Assembly (NCBI RefSeq): GCF_000025345.1
Contig: NC_013757.1
Span: 372,001-436,000 of the forward strand
DNA from: Geodermatophilus obscurus DSM 43160
Lineage (GTDB): Bacteria > Actinomycetota > Actinomycetes > Mycobacteriales > Geodermatophilaceae
Direction of reading: 5' to 3'
Length of the DNA stretch: 64,000 nucleotides
Shown here one piece after another: positions 26,984-35,144 of the stretch (position 1 is its first letter; every line of letters starts with the position of its first letter). The notes under the pieces were generated by a model. The model was not told where the DNA came from. It worked only from the letters and a program-made list of their open reading frames with translations, and made no database searches. Both the position numbers and the translations under genes were made by a program.

Positions 26984-27790
26984 TCAGACCGCCGGTGCGG
27001 GTGCGCGGGTGGAGTCGTTCTCCCACACCATCCACGGACGTTCCCCCTGCGAGAAGAGCGCCTCCAGGTTGTTCCGCTCCTTGATGGTGTCGGTGGGGTG
27101 CCAGAAGCCGGTGTAGCGGTAGGAGAGCAGCTGTCCACGTTCGGCGAGGGCGGTGCAGGCGTCACCGACCAGGTCGCCGCCCTTCGGGATGTGGTCGAAC
27201 ACGCCTTGCCGCAGGACGAAGAAGCCCCCATTGACCCACAGGTCCAGGTCGCCGGCGGCGCGGATCTGCCGGATGCGACCGCTGCCGTCGATGTCGACGC
27301 AGTGGAAGGAGGGGTCCGGACGGGCCGCGAGCAGGCTCGCCGTGGCGTCGCTGTCCCGGAATCGGTCGATCATGATCGGGAGGGGAGCGTCGGTGAGGAC
27401 GTCGGAGTAGTTCGCCAGGAACACGTCCTCGTCCGCCACCAGGTGCCGGACCCGGCGCAGCCGCTCGCCGATCGCCGAGTCCACGCCGGTGTCGACGAAG
27501 TGGATGGTCCAGTTCGCGATGTCGGTGGAGAGCAGGTCGATCCGCCGACCGCCCTCCCTGAGCACGAAGTCGTTGCTGGCGGTCTCGCGGTAGTTGAGGA
27601 AGTAGTCCTTGATGTGGTGCGCCCCGTAGCCGAGACAGAGGATGAACTCGTCGTGGCCGTAGTGGGCGTAGTAGCGCATGACGTGCCAGATCAACGGGCG
27701 GTGGCCGACCATGATCATCGGCTTCGAGACCTCGGTCGTCCCGTCCCGCATCCGCAAGCCGTACCCGCCGCAGAAAAGCACGACTTTCAC
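26984..27790 (-). CDS. Glucose-1-phosphate cytidylyltransferase-like nucleotidyltransferase (RfbF type)
   Basis: 268 aa, the RfbF size. GTG 27790 has AAGGGGGA eight bases upstream. The start VKVVLFCGGYGLRMRDGTTE is the nucleotide-binding glycine loop; SKPMIMVGHRPLIWHVMRYY is the second signature; ILCLGYGAHHIKDYFLNY and WTIHFVDTG match CTP-specific enzymes rather than RmlA. FWHPTDTIKERNNLE is the conserved end. It would make a CDP-sugar (or related NDP-sugar) as the first committed step of the branch served by the next two genes, which are translationally coupled behind it. Confidence 0.9.
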   Translation of the reverse strand: MKVVLFCGGYGLRMRDGTTEVSKPMIMVGHRPLIWHVMRYYAHYGHDEFILCLGYGAHHIKDYFLNYRETASNDFVLREGGRRIDLLSTDIANWTIHFVDTGVDSAIGERLRRVRHLVADEDVFLANYSDVLTDAPLPIMIDRFRDSDATASLLAARPDPSFHCVDIDGSGRIRQIRAAGDLDLWVNGGFFVLRQGVFDHIPKGGDLVGDACTALAERGQLLSYRYTGFWHPTDTIKERNNLEALFSQGERPWMVWENDSTRAPAPAV

Positions 27791-28180
27791 GAGCAGGTCC
27801 CCCTTGCACTGTTCTGGTGCCCGGCTGCGCCGATGGAGCCGGGCAGCCGGCTTCGATGGCCACGGGTCGGACGGACGGAGCCGACCTCGCCGGTGGGATG
27901 GCCGGCTGCTCCGGGGAGTCCCACCGGGCTTATCAGGCACCTGGACTCCAGCATGGCCACGTGGGGACCCCTTCGTTCGCACGGTGGCTTCGACACGACC
28001 GCACGTCCAGACCGTGTGAAGACCTTGGGGGGTCGATTGAGACCGGTCAACCACTCTCGGAGCGATCGGACCACTTGCCGGAGGATCCACGTCCCAGAAA
28101 GTGAGGCAGTCGCACTGCGCGGTTCCGCGGTCACATCCGCCACCGTCCAGAGGGGACGGTGAGCGCCGTCGATGACGTCA
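27791..28180. other. Gene-free stretch upstream of the nucleotide-sugar operon
   Basis: 390 bp between the cytidylyltransferase start and the end of the GT4 gene, both on the minus strand. It should hold the operon promoter. No clear box pair or hairpin was found. Confidence 0.5.
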
Positions 28181-29386
28181 TCATGGCGTGGGGACAGCGG
28201 CCGACAACCGACGCTCTCTCCACCGCGAGAGTGCCCCGCGACGTCGAGGTCGCGATTCGTCGACCCGCGCGAGGACGTCGAGAACGATCTCCGCGGTCCG
28301 GGCGGGCGAGAAGTGCTCGCGGAGGTGGATCTCCCCCTCGGCGGCCTGCTGGGTGAGCTGGGACGGGTCGTTCAGGTGGGCGAGGATGGCCTCGACCAGC
28401 GCGGGGACGGACTCCGGCTCGACCAGGCGACCGTACGCGCCCCCGCCGAGGATCATGCGCGGGCCGCCACCGTCGCAGTCCGTCGCGATGGTGGGGACGC
28501 CCAGGGCGATCGCCTCGAGCAACACCTGGGGGACACCTTCCACGCGGGCGCAGTGCACGAACGCCGCTGACTGCGCGATCTCGGGTAACGGGTTCCCGAG
28601 GTGTCCGGTGAAGGTGACCGCCTCGGACAACCCGAGATCTTGAGCGAGGCGCTTCAGGGTGGGACCCTCCTGTCCCTCTCCGATGAGGACCAACCGCACC
28701 GGGTGGCCCATTCTCCGCACGTCGGCCAGTGCACGGAGCAAGAGGTCGTATCCCTTGCGGTGGTACAGCTCTCCGCATGCCACTAGGGGCGCTGACGTGT
28801 GCTGCGGACGGCCGGGCCCATCGGGTGAACCGAGCCGCCGGACCATGTCCACGTCGATGCCGGTCGAGGCGACAGTGAGCTTGGACCGGTCGACGCCCAT
28901 CCTCGCGGCAGACTCTGCCCCGGCTGGCGCGACGCACAGAACGGCGTCGGCGTGGGTCAGGCAGTGGCGCCAGAGGGGACTGCGCCATCGGTTGAGGTGG
29001 ATCTCATGGGAGCGCTCGGGGACGTTCTGGACATAGACGACGAACGGCCGCCGCACCAGGCGGGCGATGACGTACGCGAACGGCAGTGAGAGCTCCACCT
29101 CACTGATCACCATGACTGCATCCGCGGCCCTCGCCGCTCGCAGCGCACGCAGCACCGCTCCGGGGAGACCTCTGCGGAACCGACGCTCGGCCGTGTCTCC
29201 GTAGGTCAACGAGGCGCCGGCCGGAGGCATGAGTGGTGGCCGGCCGTCGACGCCGCGCTTGAGGGAGAGGTACACGACGGCCCACGACGCCTCCAGCCAC
29301 AGCGCGGCGAGCTTGTGCACCCACCGGAGGCTCCCGTTGTCCGTGAGCGTGTCGACGACGATCAGGATGGAGCAGGGTCGGGACAT
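28181..29386 (-). CDS. Family 4 glycosyltransferase
   Basis: 401 aa; ATG 29386 preceded by AGGAGGATGACCAG. SILIVVDTLTDNGSLRWVHK is the N-terminal acceptor-domain strand; VACGELYHRKGYDLLLRAL opens the donor domain; FTGHLGNPLPEI and HCARVEGVPQVLLEAIALG hold the conserved E-x7-E. It probably adds one sugar of the repeat unit. It lies 19 bp downstream of the flippase gene on the same strand, so the two are likely one transcript. Confidence 0.9.
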   Translation of the reverse strand: MSRPCSILIVVDTLTDNGSLRWVHKLAALWLEASWAVVYLSLKRGVDGRPPLMPPAGASLTYGDTAERRFRRGLPGAVLRALRAARAADAVMVISEVELSLPFAYVIARLVRRPFVVYVQNVPERSHEIHLNRWRSPLWRHCLTHADAVLCVAPAGAESAARMGVDRSKLTVASTGIDVDMVRRLGSPDGPGRPQHTSAPLVACGELYHRKGYDLLLRALADVRRMGHPVRLVLIGEGQEGPTLKRLAQDLGLSEAVTFTGHLGNPLPEIAQSAAFVHCARVEGVPQVLLEAIALGVPTIATDCDGGGPRMILGGGAYGRLVEPESVPALVEAILAHLNDPSQLTQQAAEGEIHLREHFSPARTAEIVLDVLARVDESRPRRRGALSRWRERRLSAAVPTP

Positions 29387-29405
29387 CTGGTCATCCTCCT
29401 CATGA

Positions 29406-30701
29406 CTAGGCGTGCTCACGGGCCTCGGCAGCCTGCCGAGCAACGACCACGAGCCGAATCCACGCGAACCCGGCTCCGAGTGTGTGGGCGAGTGCGATTC
29501 CGACGGCCGCGCCGAACGCCCCTCCGGTGAGCACGCCGACCAAGCCGCCGATCAGATACGCCGGAGCGGCTATGATCTGCAGCCAGAAGAGCACCTTGGG
29601 CCGCTGGGCGGCCAGGATCCCGCAGGTGGGACCAAGACCGGAAGCCGACATGACGAGCCCGAGGACGGTCGGCACCAGGATGGCGTCGACACCGGTCCAG
29701 GTGTCACCCATGAGCTGTCGGCCGACCTCCTCAGGCAACACCAGCAACAGGGCTCCCCAGACCGTGGCGAGGACGACCACGGTGCCTGAGATCCCCACGC
29801 CGGCTCGGATCAGGCGCCGTCCGACGGTCCATGGGCGGCGGGCCAGTTCCGGGATCGCGAAGGCCATCCCGCTTGTCACGAGGATCCCGACCGGCCCGGT
29901 GAGGACCTGCGCGCCGCGCAGCGCCCCGGCCACTGCCAGCCCGCCGGTAGCGGCGACTAGTACCAGCATCAACTGCGTGCTGCCGTTGATGAGCACGTAC
30001 TCGGTCACGAAGTACCGACTGAGGTCCCAGTGCGCCTTCAGCCACTGCCAGGTCGCTCGGGGTGCTGGCACCAGGCCCGCCAGGAGTGCGCCGAGCAGCG
30101 CAGCAAGCCAACCGCTCAGCCCCCACACCCCGAGGTAGGCGACGGCCGATCCTTGGTCAGTCGTCGACAGCATGAGCATGAGGCAGACCTGCACCACTGC
30201 CCAGGCCGAGTCGATGGCGGCCGCAGCGCGAGGACGACCCGCCGCGAAAAAGACCATCCGCCAGGCGTCCTGAAGCAGTAGGCCGGGAAGCAGGACGGCG
30301 GTCAGGACGAGCGTGGGCCCGACCGTGCCCCCGAGGAGGACCCCCGTGAGCGCCAAGGCGGCAGCAGGCGGGAGCCCGACCACGATGGCCGCCCCGGTCG
30401 ACTGCCGCGCCGCCTGCCTGGCCGCAGACGGTGCAGCATCGCTGAAGCGCACCGTCAATGGCTGGCTCACCAGTACCCGCGTGACAATGACCAGATAGCC
30501 GTAGACGGTGAAGGACAGCGCAAAGGCGCCGAACTCTGCCGCGCTCACTTCCCGGGCGACGAGCACTCCGAGCGCGAAGCTCGACAGGCTCGACACGACC
30601 TGGTCGCTCGTGCTCCAACCCGCCCTCCGGACCAGTCGAGCAACCCCACCTCCACCGAAGCGGCGTCGAGGTGTCTGGGGCCTGTCGACGCGTGTCTCCA
30701 C
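29406..30701 (-). CDS. Second Wzx-like polysaccharide flippase
   Basis: 431 aa with about 12 hydrophobic helices. The N-terminal WSTSDQVVSSLSSFALGVLV and REVSAAEFGAFALSFTVYG is the MOP/Polysacc_synt TM1 signature. Helical pairs continue to residue 420. It differs clearly from the 15.3-kb flippase, so it is not a recent duplicate. Start GTG 30701. It is followed at 19 bp by the GT4 gene. If the first flippase is damaged at its start, this one could carry the lipid-linked unit across the membrane. Confidence 0.87.
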   Translation of the reverse strand: METRVDRPQTPRRRFGGGGVARLVRRAGWSTSDQVVSSLSSFALGVLVAREVSAAEFGAFALSFTVYGYLVIVTRVLVSQPLTVRFSDAAPSAARQAARQSTGAAIVVGLPPAAALALTGVLLGGTVGPTLVLTAVLLPGLLLQDAWRMVFFAAGRPRAAAAIDSAWAVVQVCLMLMLSTTDQGSAVAYLGVWGLSGWLAALLGALLAGLVPAPRATWQWLKAHWDLSRYFVTEYVLINGSTQLMLVLVAATGGLAVAGALRGAQVLTGPVGILVTSGMAFAIPELARRPWTVGRRLIRAGVGISGTVVVLATVWGALLLVLPEEVGRQLMGDTWTGVDAILVPTVLGLVMSASGLGPTCGILAAQRPKVLFWLQIIAAPAYLIGGLVGVLTGGAFGAAVGIALAHTLGAGFAWIRLVVVARQAAEAREHA

Positions 30702-30974
30702 AGCGAAGCTCAGCCGCCGACGCTGCAGCCGCGACGTGGGGCCGCCGGGTGCTCCCGCGTGGAGCCGGCCGTGGGCGCAGGCGTTCGAACGCCCAATCGT
30801 CGGGCAGAACCGGAGCCGGGGGAGTGGGTGGACCCCGCGGACGCGAACGTGGGTGTCACCCTGTCCTCTTCCCGAATCAGGCGTGGTAGCGCATGACGGA
30901 GACCGCGAACATCGGCCTGGGGAGGGACTCGTGCACGCGACGTCTCACGATCGCTGCGGCGGCCCACCGTCCGG

Positions 30975-31928
30975 TCACGGGACGGGTCGGCCGCGGCGAC
31001 CGTCGGCCACGAGGCGTCCTGCCACGGTTGCGCGGGCGGTGAACAGGCCCAGGGCGTGAGCCCAGTCCTCCCGGGCGCGGTTGATGTGGCCGAGCAGGAG
31101 GCGCCCCAGGGCCCGGCCGATGTAGCCGAGGCCGAGAGACATGATGATCGTCGTGGCAGCCACGGGATGGTGGTACTTGTGCAGATAGCGGGACATCGAA
31201 CTGCCATGGAGTCTGCCCATCTCGAGTGACGGAGCCCCCGAACCACCGGCCGAGGGGATCGCCACATCCGTGCGGAGACGCTGGTACAGCCCGTGTGCGC
31301 GGCTCTGCCGGCCGAAGGCCACGTCGTCGTTGTAGACGTAGAAGTCCTCGTCGAAGCAGTCGAGGCCGAGGAAGGTCTGACGGCGTACCGCCATGACCGA
31401 ACCGGACACCCAGTCGACGTTCAGCGGCTGGCCGATCTCCGGATGGCAGTAGATCCCGAGCCGGGGGAAGGCCCTGTGGGCACCGAAGGCGTGCACGACC
31501 GCGCGCGGCAGCGTCGGCTCCCAGCCTCCGACTGCCCATTCGGGCCGCCCGTGGGAGTCGACCACGACACCAGCGCTCGCCGAGCAGAGGGGATCCGTTG
31601 CCACGTCCTCCACGAGCGTCGTGATGGCCTCGATGTCCGGCCGGGTGTCGGGGTTGAGGAAGACGAGGAACTCCGCCTGCGACGATCGGGCCGCGAGGTT
31701 GGCCGCGCGGCTGTAGCCGATCCCTCCGCCCTTCATGTACCGGCCGTTCGGGCGATCGAGGACGACCTGGGCGAGACCGTCACCGTCATTGAAGTTGTCC
31801 ACCACGGCCAACGGGATGTCCGCCGGTAAGCCGGCGAGCATCTCAGTGACCTGCGCACGGCTGCGGTAGGCAACGACCACGAGTTCGACGTCGGGCGTGC
31901 CGGTGCTCTGGCTGGGCTCCACGTGCAT
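30975..31928 (-). CDS. Family 2 glycosyltransferase (rhamnosyltransferase-like)
   Basis: 317 aa; ATG 31928 downstream of GAGGAGAGG, though the distance is longish. VELVVVAYRSRAQV opens the GT-A fold, AVVDNFNDGDG corresponds to the usual VDNxSxDG, FLVFLNPDTRP holds the DxD equivalent, and NVDWVSGSVMAVRR with CFDEDFYVYNDDVAFG is the WVSGAxxxxRR/FFxYxEDxD region of WbbL-like enzymes. The C-terminus has basic amphipathic helices for membrane contact. Confidence 0.9.
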   Translation of the reverse strand: MHVEPSQSTGTPDVELVVVAYRSRAQVTEMLAGLPADIPLAVVDNFNDGDGLAQVVLDRPNGRYMKGGGIGYSRAANLAARSSQAEFLVFLNPDTRPDIEAITTLVEDVATDPLCSASAGVVVDSHGRPEWAVGGWEPTLPRAVVHAFGAHRAFPRLGIYCHPEIGQPLNVDWVSGSVMAVRRQTFLGLDCFDEDFYVYNDDVAFGRQSRAHGLYQRLRTDVAIPSAGGSGAPSLEMGRLHGSSMSRYLHKYHHPVAATTIIMSLGLGYIGRALGRLLLGHINRAREDWAHALGLFTARATVAGRLVADGRRGRPVP

Positions 31929-32314
31929 TGTGTTCGTCGGCCTCTCCTCAGCCGCGGACCATCGACTGAGCACCCTCTACCGCCGCGAGGTGTGACGACC
32001 AGCGCGCGCCCGTTCTGCGGACCGCGTGGCGCTCGGTTGTGGGCTCACCAAACAGTCCTTGCCGTACTCGTTGCCGCCCATCTGGTGTGGAGACGGGTCG
32101 AACGGTGCCCGACGACCGGCGGCGACCAAGCTCCTCGATCGCGCGACTCCCGGACCCCCCGCGAGTCTCCTCGATCCACATTGCTCCGGCCGCAGGCTCT
32201 GCAGCACGAGGGGAGTCCTCCCAGCGGTGGTCCCCGGACCGCCGGCTCGCATGGTCGGTCCTCGTGGCCCGAGCAGCGCTCCAGCATCGTCCGGGCCGCG
32301 ATGCCGCGGGCCCG

Positions 32315-32690
32315 GCAGTACGCCCCGGGACTGTGCAGGACGGCGTGGACGGCCCCGGGCAGGCTGCTCCCGTTGAGCCTGGGGGACCGGTTCTCGACGT
32401 AGCGGGTGCCCCGCTCGACCGACTCGTCGAGCTCGGGTCCGGCCTGGGATCCGCCGGACTCCGGTGAGGCGCGGACTCGCGCAGCCTCCGGTACGTGTCG
32501 CGCCAGGGCTGCTCCACCTCACACGGGAGGGGGGCCGTCGATAGCGGGACGGGGCGGACTCGGGGCATCCGCGGCTCACCGCGCAGCTCGAACAGCACCC
32601 CATCGCCCTCGTTCCGCGTGAGGAGGGAGTCGAGCTCCCGGTCGGCGTGACGAACGTGCTCAGGACGTCGAGAAGCCATCTGCATCGGGC
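32315..32690 (-). pseudogene. Decayed relic of a polyprenyl-phosphate sugar transferase (C-terminal part)
   Basis: Pieces in shifting frames match the C-terminal domain of the intact gene that follows upstream on this strand (33160-34770). DREL-DSLL-NEGDGVLFELRGEPRMPRV aligns with its DRKLEELL and NEGNAVLFKLHRDPRVTPV; RLTGVRRIPGRTRAR with GITGLWQVSGRSNLS; and ESVE-x3-RYVENRS then AVHAVLHSPGAY with EAVE-x3-RYVENWS and TIRAVLRRAGAY. The central part, including the DELPQL and VGPRPA motifs, is gone. It is best read as an old tandem duplicate or gene-conversion remnant. Confidence 0.7.
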
Positions 32691-33159
32691 CGCTCTCGTC
32701 GTCGAAGCGGACCATCCACTCGTGGTGGGGGAGCTGGCAACCCCTTATGGGACAGGAGCGGGCGGATCACGGTGGTGTGTCGCAGAACGTGATCGACTCG
32801 GCCGGTCCTGTATCGGAACTGTGCAGGTGGGCGTCGACCCAGCCGTACGGGTTGGGTCAGCCGGGGGACGGCAGGCAGAGCCTGGCGGTGAACTCCTCGG
32901 TGTTCTGAGCCGGCGAGTCGGTAGGACAACCTCACATCCGGCGCCCAAGAAGGGCGTCGACCTTCCTCGGGAGGTCGACAACACCAACCTGCGCCTCCGA
33001 ATCCGCGGTCGAACTGGCGACGAGGTCGTCGCCCGGCAAACGCGTGCCCGACGGGCGCAACGCTCCCGGCCACGACTCCTGTACCACCGTCGGCGGGGCG
33101 GTCCCGTCGCGAATCCGCTCCTCCAGTCGTGAACTGCACGCCGCGACGGCCGGTGCATG
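32691..33159. other. Gene-free stretch, possibly further relic
   Basis: About 470 bp between the sugar-transferase relic and the intact copy. I could not align it to any part of the intact gene. Open frames are interrupted and without domains. Confidence 0.4.
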
Positions 33160-34770
33160 TCAGTAGGCGCCGGCTCTGCGCAGGACGGCGCGGATCGTGC
33201 GCAGCAGGATGGCCAGGTCGAGCCCGAGCGACCAGTTCTCGACGTACCGGATGTCCAGTTCGACGGCCTCGTCCCAGCTCAGGTTCGATCGTCCACTCAC
33301 CTGCCAGAGACCCGTGATGCCGGGCTTCACGAGCAGCCTGCGGTGCATGTCCGGTCCGTACCGCGCGATCTCGCGTTCGAGGGCCGGTCTCGGGCCGACG
33401 AAGGACATCTGTCCCTTCAGCACGTTGATGAGTTGGGGGAGTTCGTCGAGCGAGTAGCGACGCAGGAACCGTCCCACCGGGGTGACCCGCGGGTCCCGGT
33501 GCAGCTTGAAGAGCACTGCATTGCCCTCGTTTTGGGGCAGCAGCTCCTCCAGCTTGCGGTCCGCGTCGACGACCATGCTGCGGAACTTCAGGACGTCGAA
33601 GCAGACGCCGCGCTTACCGACCCGGCGCTGGCGGTAGAGCGCCGGACCCGGGCTGGAGAAGCGGACCGCTGCACCGACGGCCAGGAGCAGCGGCAAGCCC
33701 AGGACCAGCAACGCGGCCGCGGCGACCCGGTCGAGGATCCCCTTGACGACCCGCCGGTGACCCCGGAACTCCGGCTCCCGGATCTGGATCAGCGGGACGG
33801 TCGTCGTCGGGCGGATCTGGAGTCGGTGGGGTGCCACCTCTAGCAGTCCCGGTGCCGCGAGGACGTCGATGTTGGTCCCCTCCAGTCGCCAGGACAGGTC
33901 GCGCAGGTACTGTCCCGCGGTCTCACTGGCCGAGGCCACGACGATGGCGTCCGCCCCGACCTCGTCCACGGCGGGTACGACGTGGGTGAGGTCACCGAGC
34001 ACGGCGACACCGTGCTGCTCGAGGGACTGCGACGCGGACTGTTGGGGCACGCATGCGCCGACGACCTGCAGACCGCACGCGGGATCCCGGCGGAGCCGCT
34101 TCGCCAGATCCAGGACGGCGCTGTCGCGCCCCACCAGCACGACTCGCTTCGTCATGAACCCTCGGCGCCTGGCCGCGTGCAGCCGCCACCGGTTGAGGGC
34201 ACGGTTGAGGAGGGTGAGCACAGTGGCGACCGGGACGCCGATGAGCAGCAACCGTGTGAGCCCGACCAAGGCGGGCACCTGGGCGGCATACCCCGCCACC
34301 GCGACCGCGATGACCCCGGCGATGGCCACTCGCCGGTACTCGATGGCGCCGGTGCCGTGCAGACGCTCGGCGTAAGTGCTCAGTGACATCAGCAGCGCGG
34401 GCCAGGCCAACGCGCCGATGGCCGCCAGCGCGAGGCCATAAACCGAGATGGGGCCGGTGAAGGGCATCAGCACGCAAGCCGCCGTGATGCTGGCGACGAC
34501 GTCCCCGGTCACCAACGTCGCGGTGTAGGCGACCAGCCACTCGGGGTTCTGCCGGCGCCGTGCGGTGAACGGATCGTAGACCGGGCGGCCGTGCGTCGGG
34601 AGAACGGCCGAGGTCTTCGTCAGCGGGGGGGCTGTGCTGGGTTCGGCCAAGCGCCGGAGTTCAAGACTGTCGTCCGCGCCGAATTGATGCGTCGCGGCTG
34701 CCGGGATGGTGGCGGGAGATGGGTCGGGGGCCAGGACGTTGTCGAGCCGCTCCATGAAAGCGTCGCTCAT
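33160..34770 (-). CDS. Exopolysaccharide polyprenyl-phosphate glycosyl-1-phosphate transferase (WbaP/CpsE/WcaJ type)
   Basis: 536 aa; ATG 34770 with GGGGGAGG seven bases upstream. Four N-terminal helices (about 80-195), a cytosolic CoA-binding-like Rossmann part (KRVVLVGRDSAVLDLA), then a re-entrant TM at about 345-375 and the catalytic domain: FDVLKFRSMVVDAD, RRYSLDELPQLINVLKGQMS, FVGPRPALEREIARY, PGITGLWQVSGRSNLSWDEA and LDIRYVENWSL. All catalytic Asp/Glu/Arg motifs of the PHPT superfamily are present. It loads the first sugar-phosphate onto undecaprenyl phosphate and so starts the repeat unit of locus 1. Confidence 0.95.
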   Translation of the reverse strand: MSDAFMERLDNVLAPDPSPATIPAAATHQFGADDSLELRRLAEPSTAPPLTKTSAVLPTHGRPVYDPFTARRRQNPEWLVAYTATLVTGDVVASITAACVLMPFTGPISVYGLALAAIGALAWPALLMSLSTYAERLHGTGAIEYRRVAIAGVIAVAVAGYAAQVPALVGLTRLLLIGVPVATVLTLLNRALNRWRLHAARRRGFMTKRVVLVGRDSAVLDLAKRLRRDPACGLQVVGACVPQQSASQSLEQHGVAVLGDLTHVVPAVDEVGADAIVVASASETAGQYLRDLSWRLEGTNIDVLAAPGLLEVAPHRLQIRPTTTVPLIQIREPEFRGHRRVVKGILDRVAAAALLVLGLPLLLAVGAAVRFSSPGPALYRQRRVGKRGVCFDVLKFRSMVVDADRKLEELLPQNEGNAVLFKLHRDPRVTPVGRFLRRYSLDELPQLINVLKGQMSFVGPRPALEREIARYGPDMHRRLLVKPGITGLWQVSGRSNLSWDEAVELDIRYVENWSLGLDLAILLRTIRAVLRRAGAY

Positions 34771-35144
34771 CTCGCACCTCCCCCGTCATGACGGCCGTGA
34801 CGCAGACCCCCGAAGCGGAGGGGTGCGTCGAGGAGGGAAGTGAGGCTGCTCAGACCACCGCGGGGCCTGGGACGGCGACTTCGATAGGTGTGACCACTCC
34901 GAGGTGCTCCTTCGCAGGCGCACGAACGTAGAGCAGGTGTGAGGACGTGGAGGGACAGGGGACGAGTGGATCGGTTCATGGGGCCAGTTCCTTGGCCTAA
35001 TCAGCACCGGCGGCGAGCGCCAGGATGCTGTGACATCTCGGGACTATGTGATTCCGGGTGGCGATCCGGCCGTGGCCGTGCCCGGACGCGGTGCCTATAA
35101 CCAGGGCGTTCGCTTGGCGCGCGAGGGCGCGACGCCGAGGAGGC
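34771..35144. other. Gene-free stretch upstream of the priming transferase
   Basis: 374 bp between two minus-strand genes. A lone TATAAC/GTTATA element occurs near 35095 but without a matching -35 in either direction. Nothing else was recognised. Confidence 0.45.

Noticed and set aside
32745..33158. Minus-strand frame between the sugar-transferase relic and the intact gene
   Set aside because: Arg/Pro/Ser-rich with no similarity to the neighbouring gene that I could find.
35094..35099. TATAAC as a promoter -10 element
   Set aside because: No -35 at a suitable distance on either strand and no gene start close by.
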